64,000 nucleotides of DNA from Diphasiastrum complanatum (GCA_029204225.1 CM055092.1:18002886-18066885), one strand, 5' to 3'. Shown: positions 43,301-55,640, counted from the stretch's first letter. Numbers and translations are program-made. The notes: generated from the letters alone by a model not told the origin.

Positions 43301-43799
43301 TCGTAAAGCTACCATGTTTTGAGAGGGAGCTGAAAAAACAAACTGTTCGAGCCACAAAGCTTTGTTAGCTTTTGAGCACACGTCTGGAGGGACACAGGCA
43401 GAAACCACCTCAAGTCACATCCGCCACATGACCGTCTCAGCCGAACAAGACACGAAGGTGAATACCTCAAAAGTCAAACATTTGAAGACCAAGCTCAAAG
43501 GTGAAGCCGAAGGTCGAACAAGACATGAAGGTGAAGAAGACTCGAAGACCGAAAGGCAGCAGATCTTCACACTCCACGTACAAAGGAAATCAAGAAAGTA
43601 CCAGGAGGACGTCCTCCTCCATGGATGATGCTGAAGGCAATCTGAATGTTGTTGGAACATGCTTAATCAACCATTCTTGTAATCAGAGATTAAAACCCTT
43701 TCTCTCTCCATCCATATAAGTAGATTGAAGATGAGAGAATCGGTTGAGAACCAAGTTGGATTGTCAATTGGTTGAGTATTCACCTAAGCTAAGCACAGT
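43301..43799. other. Unrecognised interval with overlapping short ORFs
   Basis: A Lys/Glu/Thr-rich 88-codon ORF at 43362-43628 and an antisense ORF have no recognised motif. Nothing else was seen. Confidence 0.25.
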
Positions 43800-43803
43800 G
43801 TTG

Positions 43804-44899
43804 CTAAAGAAGTCTGCATTCCTCATTGTAGATAATGCTTATCTCCATTCGGTTTGTGTGACCATGTAGTTCAAAGTCTTGATCCATTGGTAGCCATGTA
43901 CCTTCAATTTTCTTGTATCTCTGGTAGCTAAATGTGAAACTGAGCATTTGCTTTTTGATATGATAACGAAAGATCATTGAGGACTTTTTAATCCTACATT
44001 CTATGTCATTATTTGTTTTACTATCCCAGCCTTGATCCATGAGATCTGACAAAGTCTCATCTGATAAATCCTTGCAAACAAATAAAGTTGGTGTCCTACG
44101 AACACTAGCACTCGAGAAAAATCAACAAATGTATGCAATGAGATAAACCAACTTAGGTGATCAATTTTCGAGCCTGTGCTTATCTTCATAGCATTTTTAA
44201 TATCAATGAGTAACTTGCATCTCAAGGATTCAGAAACAATGCTGTCAGGAGTAGGCCACTCATCACTTTGAAAACTAGGCGATGGAATTGCTTCGAGCTT
44301 GCCAAAACCTCCATCTATTTGTGGCGTATATAAAGATTTATAAAAATAGATACCACAATCTACAAGCTCCTTTGGACTTCTTCCTCTATATTGTAGCTTT
44401 CCAACATCAGAGTGAATCACATCTAATATTCGTGCAAGTGATTGTGCGGGCTCCCATTCACTTATGCATGATGGATATAAATCTGAAAGAAAAAAACAAT
44501 GTTGAAGCATTTAAATCATAATTTGAAGAGCATCAAAAAAGGAAATCACCTATGATTGTTGTAGAGTGCATATGTTTTGATATACTTACAATTACATTTT
44601 TGATAATCATGAGGATTAATATCATGTACTTTGATTTCTGAATGCATATATACATGTTGCACTAAGACTTCTGATATCGATTGACCTCCCGGGGTAGGCT
44701 TAAACTCCAAAATTTCTGCTTTCCAATAAGATTTGTAAGTCATTTTTGCTCTTTTCTTTTGTCAAAAATTGCCCTTTGATGATGGATGCAGCAATACCCA
44801 TGAGTTCTTCGTATATTTTGTTGGCTTCCAGTTATCAGCTTCATCTTTCTCATTGTAAAGAATCACAGAATCGATTGTAGATCTGGGTCTCCTCGCCAT
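43804..44899 (-). pseudogene. Unknown two-exon gene remnant
   Basis: ATG at 44899 (MARRPRSTID). The frame meets a TGA at 44764-44762 but stays in register through SYWKAEILEFKPTPGGQSI and HDINPHDYQKC to a GTAAGT donor at about 44590. After a pyrimidine-rich AG acceptor (about 44486) exon 2 continues in phase with YPSCISEWEPAQSLARIL, GRSPKELVDCGIYFYKSLY and LSWFISLHTFVDFSRVLVFVG. A one-base shift near 44100 leads to TPTLFVCKDLSDETLSDL and GTWLPMDQDFELHGHTN. I do not recognise the family. Conserved splice sites indicate a formerly functional gene, host or transposon-derived. About 310 residues are readable. Confidence 0.55.
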
Positions 44900-45365
44900 T
44901 GCTATTTTCAAAGCTTGGGCGCCAAAAATCTCTCTGATATGTAACTTAATTTTAATTTTTCGTATCACATTTAATCTAATGTGAATGCCAACATAGTCAC
45001 AGTTACTGCGTATACCATATTTTATGTAATCGTACATACTATGTTTCTATAACTGTAACTAGTATAGTTAGAAAATTTCATTATACTAACTAGTATAGTA
45101 AAGTAAATTTAAGTTGAGGTATTGACGTCGGGCAGATTAGCACGTGTCAGGTAGGAAGAAGAAACCAATGGGATATGTCCATGCTGCCCGGACACAAATT
45201 TCAAAGTTTTCTATATTGCATTTTTATTTTTTAGTTAATTGAACTACATTACGTAGATTTCAAATCTGTGCATTTTGATTGGGCTTGGTGACGGTTGAAA
45301 CTAAAGAAAAAAAATAAAAGTATTTTTACAAAGGGTCTTTTGAATATTGAGAACTCTTCTAATGC
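44900..45365. other. Interval without a recognised gene
   Basis: AT-rich. The upstream LTR of copia A copy 2 would be expected here, but no similarity to the family-A LTR was found. Confidence 0.4.
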
Positions 45366-45385
45366 ATAGAAGAGATGCCTACAAC

Positions 45386-46130
45386 ATCGGGCAAGGAGCT
45401 ACGCGACTGGAGGGAGAAAAATGACAAGGCAGTAGCTTTTGCTATCATCTTCCATTCAAGATAGTCTCACACTTGACTTAGCTACACTCTCCAAGGCTAA
45501 GGAGATGTGGGATGCATTGCTCACCAGATTTTAGACGAAACCAAGAAGTCAAATCATGGTGCTCGAAGATCCGCTGACAAATTTACAGTGGGATGGGAAG
45601 GACCTCACTTCTTTCGTAAGGAAGATGAAGGATCTATTCCTATCACTACATAACTCTGGAGCAGAGAATGCAGTGTCAGCTAAGAAGCAGCTCACATACC
45701 TGATGAGAGCCTTACCCAGATCATTCCAGACCACAAGGACCCTGCTCGTGAAAGATCCTACCATGAACCTCGAAAAGGCGATTGTCAAGATTCGAGAGGA
45801 AGTCAAGGCCAGAGAACATCTTGATCACAAGGATGGCTCTGACCAGGCCCTCTACGACAACAAATAAAAATCCAAGAAACAATTTAAGCCTAAAAGGGAG
45901 TCGAATCAGAGGCATGATCGTGATCAACAAGCAGATTGAACAAGCAAAAGCAACTGGAAGAGCAAAGGGAGGTCGAAGCAGCAAGGTGCAGACAAGAAGA
46001 CTTGCATGAGATGTAGAAGAGATGGGCATATAGTAGATACATGCTGGCTCAATTCCAAGATTGAGTGTATTCACTACCACAAGAAGGTCACGCAGCCGTG
46101 GTTTGCCGCCAAAACCCGAGAAACAAATTA
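45386..46130 (+). pseudogene. copia A copy 2 gag
   Basis: PTTSGKELRDWREKNDKAVA starts the readable part. The best open stretch (45556-45867) reads LTNLQWDGKDLTSFVRKMKD, LPRSFQTTRTLL and KAREHLDHKDGSDQALYDNK. A knuckle CMRCRRDGHIVDTC follows at about 46006-46047, with HYHKKVTQPW after it. It corresponds to a UBN2-like copia gag. The N-terminal start is missing or shifted. Confidence 0.85.
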
Positions 46131-46189
46131 GCGCAAAAGTAGAAGGAAAGGAAACCTATATCATCTAAAGGTACGCCTACTTGCAGATC

Positions 46190-47100
46190 AGGTGCATCAG
46201 ACTCATGAAGACTCGTCAGACACTCTGTGGCATAGAAGACTCTTCTGGATAAACTCAATGACACTTTACCAAGCAAGCCATCATGGAGCGATAACAGAGG
46301 TTAGCATCTCAAATGTAACCAGTTCGACCAGCTATGATGCATGTTTGAAGGGCAAGATGTCACGCACTCCATTCATCAAAGACTCCTACAGAACGACTAA
46401 GATTCTGGCGTTAGTGCATTATGACATCTGCGAACCATTCAATGTGATCTCAGTAGGAGGTTCAAAATATTATATAACTTTCATTGATGATTATAGAAAA
46501 TTTGCCAGAGTATATTTTATTCAGAATAAATCTGAAGCACTTGACAAATGCATAGAATATGTGAATTGGACTGAAAGATGTACAAGCAACAAAGTGATGC
46601 AGATAAGGATAGAGTGAGGTGGCAAATACATCTCGAATCGTTTCACTAACTTCTGCAATGATCATGACATCATTCACAGAAGGACTGCAGCCTACACACC
46701 GCAGCATGATGGTGTTGTAGAAAGAAAGAATGAGACCCTGATGGAAGCAGCCAGATGTATGATGGCCTACTCGAAGGCTCCAAGGGTAATGTGGGCCGAA
46801 GCAGTAGCTACAATTGCATACATCTAGGACAAGTCTGGTGTTCCTCACACGACACCACACGAGCTATGGTGGGGTGGAAAGCCCAACCTGTCTCACGTCA
46901 GAATCTTTGGCTATGCAGCTTATGCACGTATTCTAGATAAGCTTCAAAAGAAGCTTGATGAGAATGCCGAGTATAGATTTCTGGTAGGTTATGACAACAA
47001 TTCGTCATACTACAGAGTCTACATGCCAGACATGAACACTGTGAAAATAGTGATGTCATATTTGATGAGAGCAGGACAATGGCCAATGACAATCCTGTCA
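46190..47100 (+). pseudogene. copia A copy 2 pre-integrase and integrase
   Basis: LWHRRLFWINSMTLYQASHH and CLKGKMSRTPF mark pre-integrase. The core has YYITFIDDYRKFARVYFI (first Asp), RNxGG-like GGKYISNRF, and AAYTPQHDGVVERKNET with the catalytic Glu at about 46717. It continues with HELWWGGKPNLSHVRIFGY and EYRFLVGYDNN. Stops interrupt it at 46616-46618 and in YIxDKSG. The first 141 codons are uninterrupted. Confidence 0.85.
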
Positions 47101-47359
47101 ACTATGAAGTTCTGGAGAGACAGTCCTATGACCTGCCACAAGTGATAGAGGGAGTAGAGGACAAACACGAAAGCAAAGATTTTTGAGTCTTTCCCCATTC
47201 GAACGAGGAATTTGAAGAAGAAAGATTCAAGAGGCAGCCTACTGCTACAGAACCTGTAAACCAAGATGGTTCTGGACCTAGAAGAGCAGACAAAGGCAAA
47301 GGCATTGTTGTCCCAGGAAGATCTTCTAGAAGGTCGACTAGACCACGAAGAACGCCAGT

Positions 47360-48660
47360 AAGATATGTGCCAAGCAGCTCAGCTTCCATATCAGAAGAGT
47401 CTTGCAAATTCAGTGGCGAACCACGGACTTTCCAGGAAACAATTGAAAGTCCAGAAAAGGACAGATGGATCCAAGCCATGGACTCAGGCATGGACGTTGG
47501 AGCCATTAGTGCAAGATTGTCAAATGCAAATGGATTTTCAAGCTCAAATACGGACCAGATGAGAATGTGACAAAATACAAGACAAGGCTGGTAGCGAAGA
47601 GATTTTATCACAGATATGGTATTGAGTACTCTGAAACCTTCTCTCTTGTCGTCAAACATTCATCCCTACGTCTGTTATTTGCATATGCTGTAGCTTATGA
47701 TCTCAAGATCCACATTGTGGATGAGAAGACAGACTTCTTGCATGGTGAACTAGGCGAAGAGGTCTATATGGATCAACCCCTAGGATATGTCTCGAATTCA
47801 CTTCCTGACTATGCATGCAGAATGCATAGAAGTATCTATGGTCTGAAACAATCAGCCCAACAATGGTACAAGAAGAAAGATCAAGTCCTAAAATTAGGAT
47901 TCAAGCCTCTGTTGGTTGATTTCAATGTAATGTCAGAGTTATAGATGGGCAGATCATCATTGTGGTTGTAGATGTGGATGACACGCTGATACTTTGCAGG
48001 AGTGAGCAGCTCATTGCTGAAGTGAAGACTGACATCTCAAAACATTTCGAGATCGTGGATCTGGGAGAAGCCAGGTGTTACCTAGGCTTACAAATTGAAA
48101 GAGACTATGAGGGAGGTGGGTTATACCTTCACCAGTCCAGATACACCCAGAAGATCCTAGAGTACTTTGGGATGCTAAACTGCAAAGGAGCAAATATACC
48201 AATGCTCGTAGGGATGGTGCTGACAAACGATGACTGTCCAAAGACTGAGGAAGAGAGAGAATAGATGCAGCTCACGTCTTACATGAAGCTAATAGGATCA
48301 TTGATGTACCTTGCAGACAACACATGTCCTAATAGTGCTTATGCAGTATTTAGGATGAGCCAATTTTGCACAAATCCAGGCTCGACAGATTGGAAGATTG
48401 CAAAACAGATTTTGCAATATCTTCAATTAACAAGGGATTATGGCTTGTGCTATTGTTGTGATGCAGGTTTTAGGATACTTTCCTACAGTGATGCTAGTTG
48501 GGCATCTCTCAAGGACGACTGTAAAAGCATCTCAGGAGGATGCACCATCGCATCCGGAGTAGCAGTTCTCTAGGTCAGCAAGAAGCAGACTGTTGTGGCC
48601 CAGTCATCCTGCGAAGCAGAGTACATTGTAGTACCAAAGATGGCCAACGAGATAATATGG
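47360..48660 (+). pseudogene. copia A copy 2 reverse transcriptase and RNase H
   Basis: FxETIESPEKDRWIQAMD, KTRLVAKRFYHRYGIEYSET and IVDEKTDFLHGEL, EEVYMDQP, RSIYGLKQSAQQWY mark RT. The active site is VDVDDTLIL (about 47965-47991), where most copia have YVDD. RYLG-like CYLGLQIE, LQLTRDYGLCY and SYSDASWASLKDDCKSISGG are RNase H landmarks. Two frames and several stops break it. It ends at KMANEIIW (48660). Confidence 0.88.
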
Positions 48661-49370
48661 CCAGTTGAGTCGATTTGAAAAAACTTTAGAGTTATCATTT
48701 CTAATCATGGCATTGCTTCCACGATAGATGACCTTAAACCGTTTTACGTCAAAAATAAAATATTTGTCATTGGTCTCGTAATCGACTTCATAAATATGAT
48801 GCAATGTGCCGACATAGTCTAGGTCACCCGAAATGACATTACGGTCTCTCACACTAGAACGACTCTCTTGTTGAAAGTTGGCCATTATACCACAATCATA
48901 TGTACGTCGCTTGTTGTCAACTCTCTCAACACGGTAATGGTCCATATGCCCACATGGCAGTGTATGATGTATACTAAAACACAAAAAAAAGAAAAACAAA
49001 TGTGTGTAATTAGAAATACTATTCATATATTGAGTAGTACAAAAACAAAACTTTACATAAACAATATTACACTAACCTTCCATCCACATCCGCGAACAAA
49101 TTCTCATCCTAATTCGGTCACTTCTTCTCCGTTTTCGGATGCTTTTAGCATCGTATGAAAAACCCATTCATGAGAGCATTTTGAAGGTAAAGGCTCCAAA
49201 GGTTCGTCGTTCTCCAACGCCCTTCTTCTTCTTCGTTTCAATGTTATGTTTCTTTCCTTTTTGGCTTCTTCACACCTTGAAATCCACTTTTCCATTTGTC
49301 CACAATTATATGATATGAATGTGTCAATTTTCTCTTTTAATTGACGTGAAAGTCTTTTTTGCACACCATT
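48661..49370 (-). pseudogene. CACTA transposase C-terminal region (DUF4216-like)
   Basis: Minus strand: KKEKIDTF-like start, then IMANFQQESRSSVRDRNVIS, DYVGTLHHIYEVDY and FIFDVKRFKVIYRG. NKRRTYDCGIMANF and the GxxxYYGxLxxIxEL-like pattern fit the DUF4216 module that ends plant TNP2 proteins. It is truncated at about 48661 (SNRLNW is followed by copia sequence). Confidence 0.65.
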
Positions 49371-50305
49371 TCATTGTTGTACTTCACCCTTAACGCGTTC
49401 ATCTTCTTCTTCACACCACATCTTTGGACTTGCAGAATGCAATTGTGAGATTATTTTGGTGATATAAAATAAAGATTCCTATACAAGCCAACTTTCTGCA
49501 ATGCTACTTTCTGGCCTTGCCTTTTGTCTCACAAAGCCCTTCAAAACTTTCATAAAGCGCTCAAGGTAGAACATCCATCTCGTTGCACAGGTCCTGCAAT
49601 TGATACTTCTTCAACCAAATGCACTAGAAGATGAACTTGTATATCCAAAAAGGAAGTTGGAAAATCTCTTTCCAACAAACATACCATTTCAATCATTTGG
49701 ATTTTCATGGAATCCAATTCACTATTTTTTATTTCTTTTGAGGAAATCCACCTGCAAGATTGATACTACATTAGGTTGTTTAACACATAAAAAGATTGAA
49801 ATATCACATATTTATACAAGTGCTTAAAAAAATATACAAACCTAATCATCGATGACAAATTGTAAAACGTATTTCGTACGTCATTGTTGAAGAGACCTCG
49901 AATAGAAAGTGGAAATATGAATTGCGACATCTTATGCCAATTATGTGATTTCAATCCACTTAATTTACCATCTTTGGTAAATGACTTGCATAAAGAATGT
50001 GCATAGCTTGTTGGAGTTCTCATTTGTTTTATGACATGTTTAACATATGAGAGTTGCTGTTTTGTAAGAATCCACGGCATGCTAGGTAGAATCTCATCTC
50101 CACCTTCGGTGTATTGAATCCAATAGAGTCTTTTCACATCGATCGCTTGTAGATCTTTACGAGCTGCGGAGTTGTCTTTTATGCCAATGATGTGGTTCCA
50201 TAAGGATTCACCGACGTTTTTGAATATGTGCATATGATCCAATAGATGTTTTATCAATAAATTCCTCCAATAGGGTAATTTATGAAAAATAGACAACCAT
50301 TTCAT
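49371..50305 (-). pseudogene. CACTA transposase middle region (DUF4218-like)
   Basis: An open stretch of 179 codons (50305-49766) reads LPYWRNLLIKHLLDHMHIFKN and ESLWNHIIGIKDNSAARKDL, PWILTKQQ, FTKDGKLSGLKSHNWHKMSQF and LFNNDVRNTFYNL. The LKSHDxH-like box and IEKNVxxS-like box are typical of the DUF4218 part of TNP2. An intron-like gap follows. The first 179 codons contain no stop. Confidence 0.8.
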
Positions 50306-50309
50306 ACCG

Positions 50310-51923
50310 TCAATGGATTTATTTCATGAAAAATTAACGTCGTGATGTTTAAGCCATTCGCCATGCCATTCCGCTACTCCCATGCGTGGGGGTTGTGGTG
50401 TAGTTAGAGGATTATCTCCTCGCCCTCCAAAAAATTGCCTATTCAACCTTCGAAAAGGATGATCAGGCGGCAAGTATTTGCGATGATTTTCATACACCAC
50501 TTTTTTTAAAATATTTGTGCTATGTCAAGCCTCCAAAAGTGGTCCACAAATATAACATGTGTTGTAACCCGATGTGGTTAAACCTGCATAGTTCATAAAC
50601 CAAATTAAACATAAGCTTAGTTAAATATACTCAAACGTCAAACCCTAAAATGGATTAGATTCATTATATAGATACCTGAATATTCGCTTAAACCGGGGTA
50701 GTCATGCATCGTCTACATTAGAATTCCACGAACAACGAAGTTTCATTGTTGTAAAGGTCTCGATATGTCGTAAGCGTGAATACCATTCCAAAGAATGCAC
50801 AATTCATTGATCAAAAGTGCAAGATACACATCTATGTTCCAAGGCCTTGTACTTTCTTGGAATCAATAAAGCCAATAACAAGTGTCCCATTTTAATACTC
50901 AACCATGGAGGTATGTTGTAATTAACGAGCAGAACTGGCCATGTGGACCAAGTTGACGCTTGAACGCTAAAAGGATTTATGTCATCCATAGCAAGGCCAA
51001 ATCTCAAATTACGAGATTCGTTTTTGAACTTGGGCCATTGGTCTTCAATATGTTTCCATGCAGATGAATCACTTGGTACTCGCATCACATCATCCGTATA
51101 TCAATTTTTGACATGCCAATCCATTAGTTGTGCCAAAGATTTACATCAAAATAAACGTTGCAATCATGGGATAATTGGAAAATGTCATAACACTTTTCGT
51201 TGCACTTTATCCCCTTGTACATCATCTCGAGAACATGAAGCGTTACACACTGGACATTGAAGCTTTTCTAAATGCTCAGCTCTATATAGAACATGGTCTT
51301 CTGGACATGCTTGTATTGTGTCGTAATCTATTCCAAGCATGGTCATCATCTTTCGTGCTTCTTTTCGTGTTTTAGGTATCACATTTTTCTTTCGAAAGTA
51401 TTCGATGCAACAACTTAAAAAAAGAGCAATGTGAGTTGCTAGATAAGAAAAAAAATTAACTTAACGTAAATATGCTATAAAGTATAATAGTTGTGTTATG
51501 CGTTAAGTACCCGAATAAAGATGTCATGCTACAATCACTCCATTTGTATGTTGCTTGAAGGTTTAGAATAAGAATTGACGTAGCTAGTCTCAAAATGGAT
51601 GCTCCAGGATATAGAGGAGTGTCCGCCTCTTTGCGCAATAGAATCTCGTCTTCATCCATCTCAAATTGTTCGTGATCTCCGTTTTCATTAGAAGATGCAT
51701 GCATATCATCATTCTCATTTGTTTCAAAGTAAGATTTAAACATGTTGTGCATTGCTTCATCATGTTGCACCTCATCATCATAATCATTAGAATCAAGTTG
51801 GTTATTCTCTTTTCCAATTGTATTTGCCTCTTCAATTTGTTTCATTCTTTGTTTTCTCATGTCTATCAAAACTTGACGTTGATTGTAACTAAACACGGAT
51901 GGATCAACTCCGTGGAATGTCAT
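50310..51923 (-). pseudogene. CACTA TNP2 transposase
   Basis: The first exon (51923-51456, 155 codons) begins MTFHGVDPSV; its acidic middle leads to ADTPLYPGASILRLATSILI and ATYKWSDCSMTSLF. The next (51382-51185) has MIPKTRKEARKMMTMLG and QACPEDHVLYRA with LQCPVCNASC. Another (51088-50804) has MMRVPSDSSAWKHIEDQWP, NLRFGLAMDDINPF, STWSTWPVLLVNYNIPPWLS and MGHLLLALLIPR. The conserved Lys in SIKMGHLLL is normally SIKMxxxMLSLLIPG. It is a nearly continuous TNP2 with a few breaks. TNP2 is the catalytic transposase of En/Spm elements. Confidence 0.85.
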
Positions 51924-52024
51924 TCAATGTATTGGCTACACACATGAAACAAATTTCATAAGTGACATATATAGATTGACTATAATAAAAAACAACCATA
52001 TAAAATTAACAAACCTCAACGTCT

Positions 52025-52130
52025 TCCAAATTTGATGGTTGACCTTCTTCTTTTCGTCCAAACTTCCACAAATGATTTTCAACAATGTGTCTTTCATGCA
52101 TCTTTTGTCCATCACACTTGAGGCATGTGC
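52025..52130 (-). pseudogene. CACTA transposase-associated zinc-binding exon
   Basis: Reads CTCLKCDGQKMHERHIVENH, then LWKFGRKEEGQPSN, and ends at a GAG/GTTTGT donor. It has the Cys pairs and H-L-W-x-x-G of the plant transposase-associated domain. It lies just upstream of the TNP2 start on the same strand. Confidence 0.7.
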
Positions 52131-52616
52131 ACCATATTTATTTTGAAAATAATTTCTCTACGAGAAACAAAAATCAAGTACATGTCACTTTAGCACAATA
52201 TTTTAACTTATAATAACCAAGTTTTTATGAACAAGAACACATGCATGTTTATTACTTACCTTGTTAACTTGAGTATTGTCTTCATTGCTAGACTGATCTG
52301 AATGTAATTCATCTCGTTGTAATAAACTGCATATATGCACAAGTACAAAACACAAATAATATAAAATTATTGTATGATTCTAATGTTTTAATTTTTAGAT
52401 ATACCTATTCTTATACATTGTCGCTTACAAGATTCTTATGCCAATCTTGGTGCAGGTTCGAGCTCTACACGCGTATCTCTCTCTTTTTGTTAACAAATGT
52501 ATGAAAGTCTCACTTCATTATGCATTAAAGTTTTGTAATCGATTTTCTTTTCTACTTCATTTCAATATATTAGGGTTTATTGTAATGTATTGTATGTTTA
52601 TGAATGTAGTAATAAT

Positions 52617-53603
52617 GTCGGGGTCAGGCAGTGGTGAAAGCTTGGGAGACTTTGTAAAAAAATTATATGAATCATTAACTCCCGAGCAAAGAACATAACT
52701 GCAAAATATGCTTAGCCAAAATGAGGGTGGTCCTTCACAAGAGGCCGCGGCTCCCGCCCCCACCGAAGAGTCATCCACAAATCCTTATTATGACGTGGAT
52801 AGGCAATATAATTGCCAATAGAAAAGGAAAGGTGGTTTTGGACTGACTCTATTCTTTATGCCAACGTCATTTTGGTGACAGATTATTTAGTAAATGGTCC
52901 GAACAACCTGCCGCCGATAAACAACAGGTTATTGGTACCCTTTGTGATGAATTCCAACAAGAAGAGAAATTCGAGGAGAAGGAAATTCATAAGCATATGA
53001 GCTTATGGATTAGGCATCGTTGTGATATGGCACGACGAGCTTATAGGGATGGGCAATCCAAGCCTTCCTGGTGTTCAAGAAGTGATTGGAACCGTCTAAA
53101 AGCGGATGAACGAACACCAGATAAATACAAGATTCAGAAAGATGTTGCGGCCACTAGGATGCATGGGATAGGCAATCCTAGGTTGGGCTCAAGTGGAAAG
53201 GTGGGATTGCAAGCAAGTATGGTAAGTGAACTTACACTACTCTTATAGTTTATCTTTGATTTTATATGCATTTATTATTTAATATGCATTATGACTAGTT
53301 GCTTCAATGAAGCCCTAAATTAATTTCAACTTCAATTGAATGCATGAATAGTTGGCGGAGTATGGACGTCTGCCAACTAAGGAGGACTACGAATTTGACT
53401 TCAGGGAATCGTATGACTCATTAGTCAACAAACTAAAGAGCGAGGGTCATCCTCCAAATGTAAGTACTAGTTTTTGTATTTATACTAATGTGGTTTGTAT
53501 TTCGATGTCAATTTTATCTAATTTAATACGATCAAGCATTAATATTAATGTAGTTTGTTTGTTTGTGTTCATGCAAACTGCACATCACGATGATGACGAG
53601 TAG
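52617..53603 (+). pseudogene. CACTA second ORF (TnpA/Transposase_24-like)
   Basis: MSGSGSGESLGDFVKKLYES, SLTPEQR and GGPSQEAAAP form the start, with a stop at 52696-52698. The core reads MSLWIRHRCDMARRAYRDGQ and KPSWCSRSDWNRLKADE and NPRLGSSGKVGLQAS, ending at a GTAAGTG donor (about 53222). A further exon from about 53352 reads LAEYGRLPTKEDYEFDFRES and SEGHPPN. It matches the gene at 29.0-29.9 kb in order and splice positions. It is divergent from TNP2. Confidence 0.75.
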
Positions 53604-53609
53604 ATTAGG

Positions 53610-54139
53610 TTTACAAGTTTTAGTTGATGTTTGATCTAGAAAGACTCATGCGACATTAAAGCACCAATTTTGTATTACATTAATTCATATTATGAAAAAT
53701 ATTATTATTGCAAATGATTGTGCTATATTGCCATTGCTTTTATATATGCAATGTTTTTTTTTTTCAAAAATTGCAATGTCAAATTTAGGGATGTGGATTG
53801 ACGTAATAATCAACTAAGAAATGTCGAATTTCAAAACAACAATCAATATTATTTCTAAAAATCTAAACAAAATTTATGATGTGCACAAAGCAATGCAATA
53901 ACGTATTGTCATTCATAATGAACATGAAGTAATGCAATAAAATATAAAATGAAAGTAGTTTAAGAATGAAAAGTACCTCATGCTTAGTTTGTTGTTTGAT
54001 CCAAATGTTGAATGCAACTCAAAAATATTGTTTTAAAAACAATTCACGAACATCGCTTCTCCAAGAACTCAACTCCAAGAACAACCCGAGAAAAATGCGC
54101 ACTGTTTTTTACGCATTTTTTATTTATTTTTAACCTAAT
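53610..54139. other. AT-rich interval inside the CACTA element
   Basis: No ORF or motif of note. It lies between the second ORF and the subterminal repeats. Confidence 0.4.
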
Positions 54140-54610
54140 TTGGGACGTCGGAATCCGACATCCTAACGTGTCAGATAGATGTTGGGTAGACATTGGACAT
54201 ATATTTTGATTATTCTCTTAACAGACGTCAGACTCCGACAACTTTAAGGAACGTCGGATTCCGACGTCCAAGGATACGTTGGATGGACGTCGGATGAGCG
54301 TCGGCCATCTGTTGGTGAAATTTTGGCATCATTCTGTGTTTACAGATGTCCAAATCCAACTGAATTCCAGGACGTTGCATTCCGACAGCCATCTCAGAGC
54401 ATTTGCGATGTCTTTAAATGTCGCAATCCGACGTCCACGTCAGACGTCGCATTGCGACGTCCAGGTCGGCACCTATTTCCGTGATCGGAATTTTATTCTG
54501 TGGTGTCCGGCACGTTGTGCCTGTCGGACTACGACATGTTTTAAAGTCGTCGGATTTCAACGACATTATAGCGACGTGTTTTTCCGATGTCCACGACGAA
54601 TTAAAAATAA
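54140..54610. repeat. CACTA subterminal palindromic repeats
   Basis: Many copies of palindromic CGTCGGATTCCGACGTCC and variants (GACGTCGGAATCCGACATCC at about 54145, CGTCGGATTCCGACGTCC at about 54252, CGCAATCCGACGTCCACGTC at about 54422). Such clusters flank the ends of CACTA elements. Several would be sites for the element's second ORF product by analogy with TnpA. Confidence 0.8.
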
Positions 54611-54689
54611 ATTAAGCTCGCGATTCACGTTGCAAAGCACGTCACAAATCGAGGCGGGTGTTGTTGTGTGTTGGACTGCAAAAGATTCT

Positions 54690-55640
54690 TGTTCACGAAT
54701 CTTTTGTGCTTGGGGCTTTTTCATCAGGTGTTCTCGAAACTTTCATGCATTGTGTCTCTTGACTTTCGTGTTCGTGAACATCTTCATTAGGCAGAGGGCT
54801 CAAAGCTAGCAAAGCTTTGTAAATAGAAATGTTTTGTTTCTTCAGCTCCCTCTCAAAGCATGAAAGCTTTATGATCCCGAGACTACTTCTCTGTCTCTCA
54901 AAAAGTCCTTTGTCCAGGGCTTTGGTGAAGATGTCTACAACCATGTCTTTCGTTCCGATGAAGGTGGTCTGCAGCATCTTCTTTTCAAATAGATCCCTGA
55001 TCAAGTGATACTTGATCGCAATGTGCTTCATTATGGAATGGAACACGAGATCTTTCATCAGGTGTATTGAGAGGTGTTGTCCATCTACAAGACCAGAGGC
55101 TCGTTCCTTGTTTCGCCCAATTCATCTAGGAACTGCTTTAGCCATATTATCTCGTTGGCCATCTTTGCTACTGCAATGTACTCTGCTTCGCAGGTTGACT
55201 GGGCCACAATGGTCTGCTTCTTGCTGACCCAGAGAACTACTGCTCCTGATGCAATGGTGCATCCTCCTGAGATGGTTTTACAGTCATCCTTGAGAGATTC
55301 CCAACTAGCATCACTGTAGGAAAGTATCCTAAAACCTGCATCACGAGAATAGCACAAGCCATAATCCCTCGTTAATTGAAGATATTGCAAAATCCATTTT
55401 GCAATCTTTCAATGTGTCGAGCCTGGATTTGTGCAAAATTGGCTCATCCTAAATATTGCATAAGCAATATCAGGACGTGTGTTGTCTGCAAGGTACATCA
55501 GTGATTGTATCAGCTTCATGTAAGACATGAGCTGCGTCTGTTTTTTCTCTTCCTCAGTCTTCAAACAGTCATCATTTGTCAGCACCGTCCCTACGAGCAT
55601 TGGAGTATTCGCTCCTTTGCAGTTCAACATCCCAAAGTCC
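54690..55640 (-). pseudogene. copia A copy 3 RNase H and C-terminal tail
   Basis: Minus strand: SYMKLIQSLMYLADNTRPDI (with an ADN variant of the usual TRPD box), ILQYLQLTRDYGLCY, ILSYSDASWESLKDDC and QSTCEAEYIAVAKMANEIIW. After a break it continues HIAIKYHLIRDLFEKKMLQT and FTKALDKGLFERQRSSLGI. The tail extends to MKVSRTPDEKAPSTKDS. Only a few frame changes occur, and RNase H residues D-E-D are recognisable. Confidence 0.85.

Larger units (their letters stand above)
45366..48660 (+). mobile_element. Ty1/copia retrotransposon, family A, copy 2 (plus strand, no LTRs)
   Basis: Gag, integrase, RT and RNase H are present in order on the plus strand. The protease and part of pre-integrase are deleted between about 46135 and 46190. 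It begins inside gag and ends abruptly within RNase H at about 48660, where CACTA sequence starts. No LTR, PBS or PPT remains. Confidence 0.88.
48661..54650. mobile_element. CACTA transposon with TNP2 and second ORF (truncated at the left)
   Basis: Minus strand, from right to left: transposase-associated zinc-binding exon (about 52130-52025), TNP2 (51923 to about 50310), a DUF4218-like region (50305-49370) and a DUF4216-like region (about 49370-48661). Plus strand: second ORF (52617-53603) in divergent orientation, followed by subterminal repeats (54140-54610). This is the usual gene content of plant CACTA elements. The left end is cut inside the last domain at copia copy 2. CACTA termini were not found. 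Confidence 0.8.
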
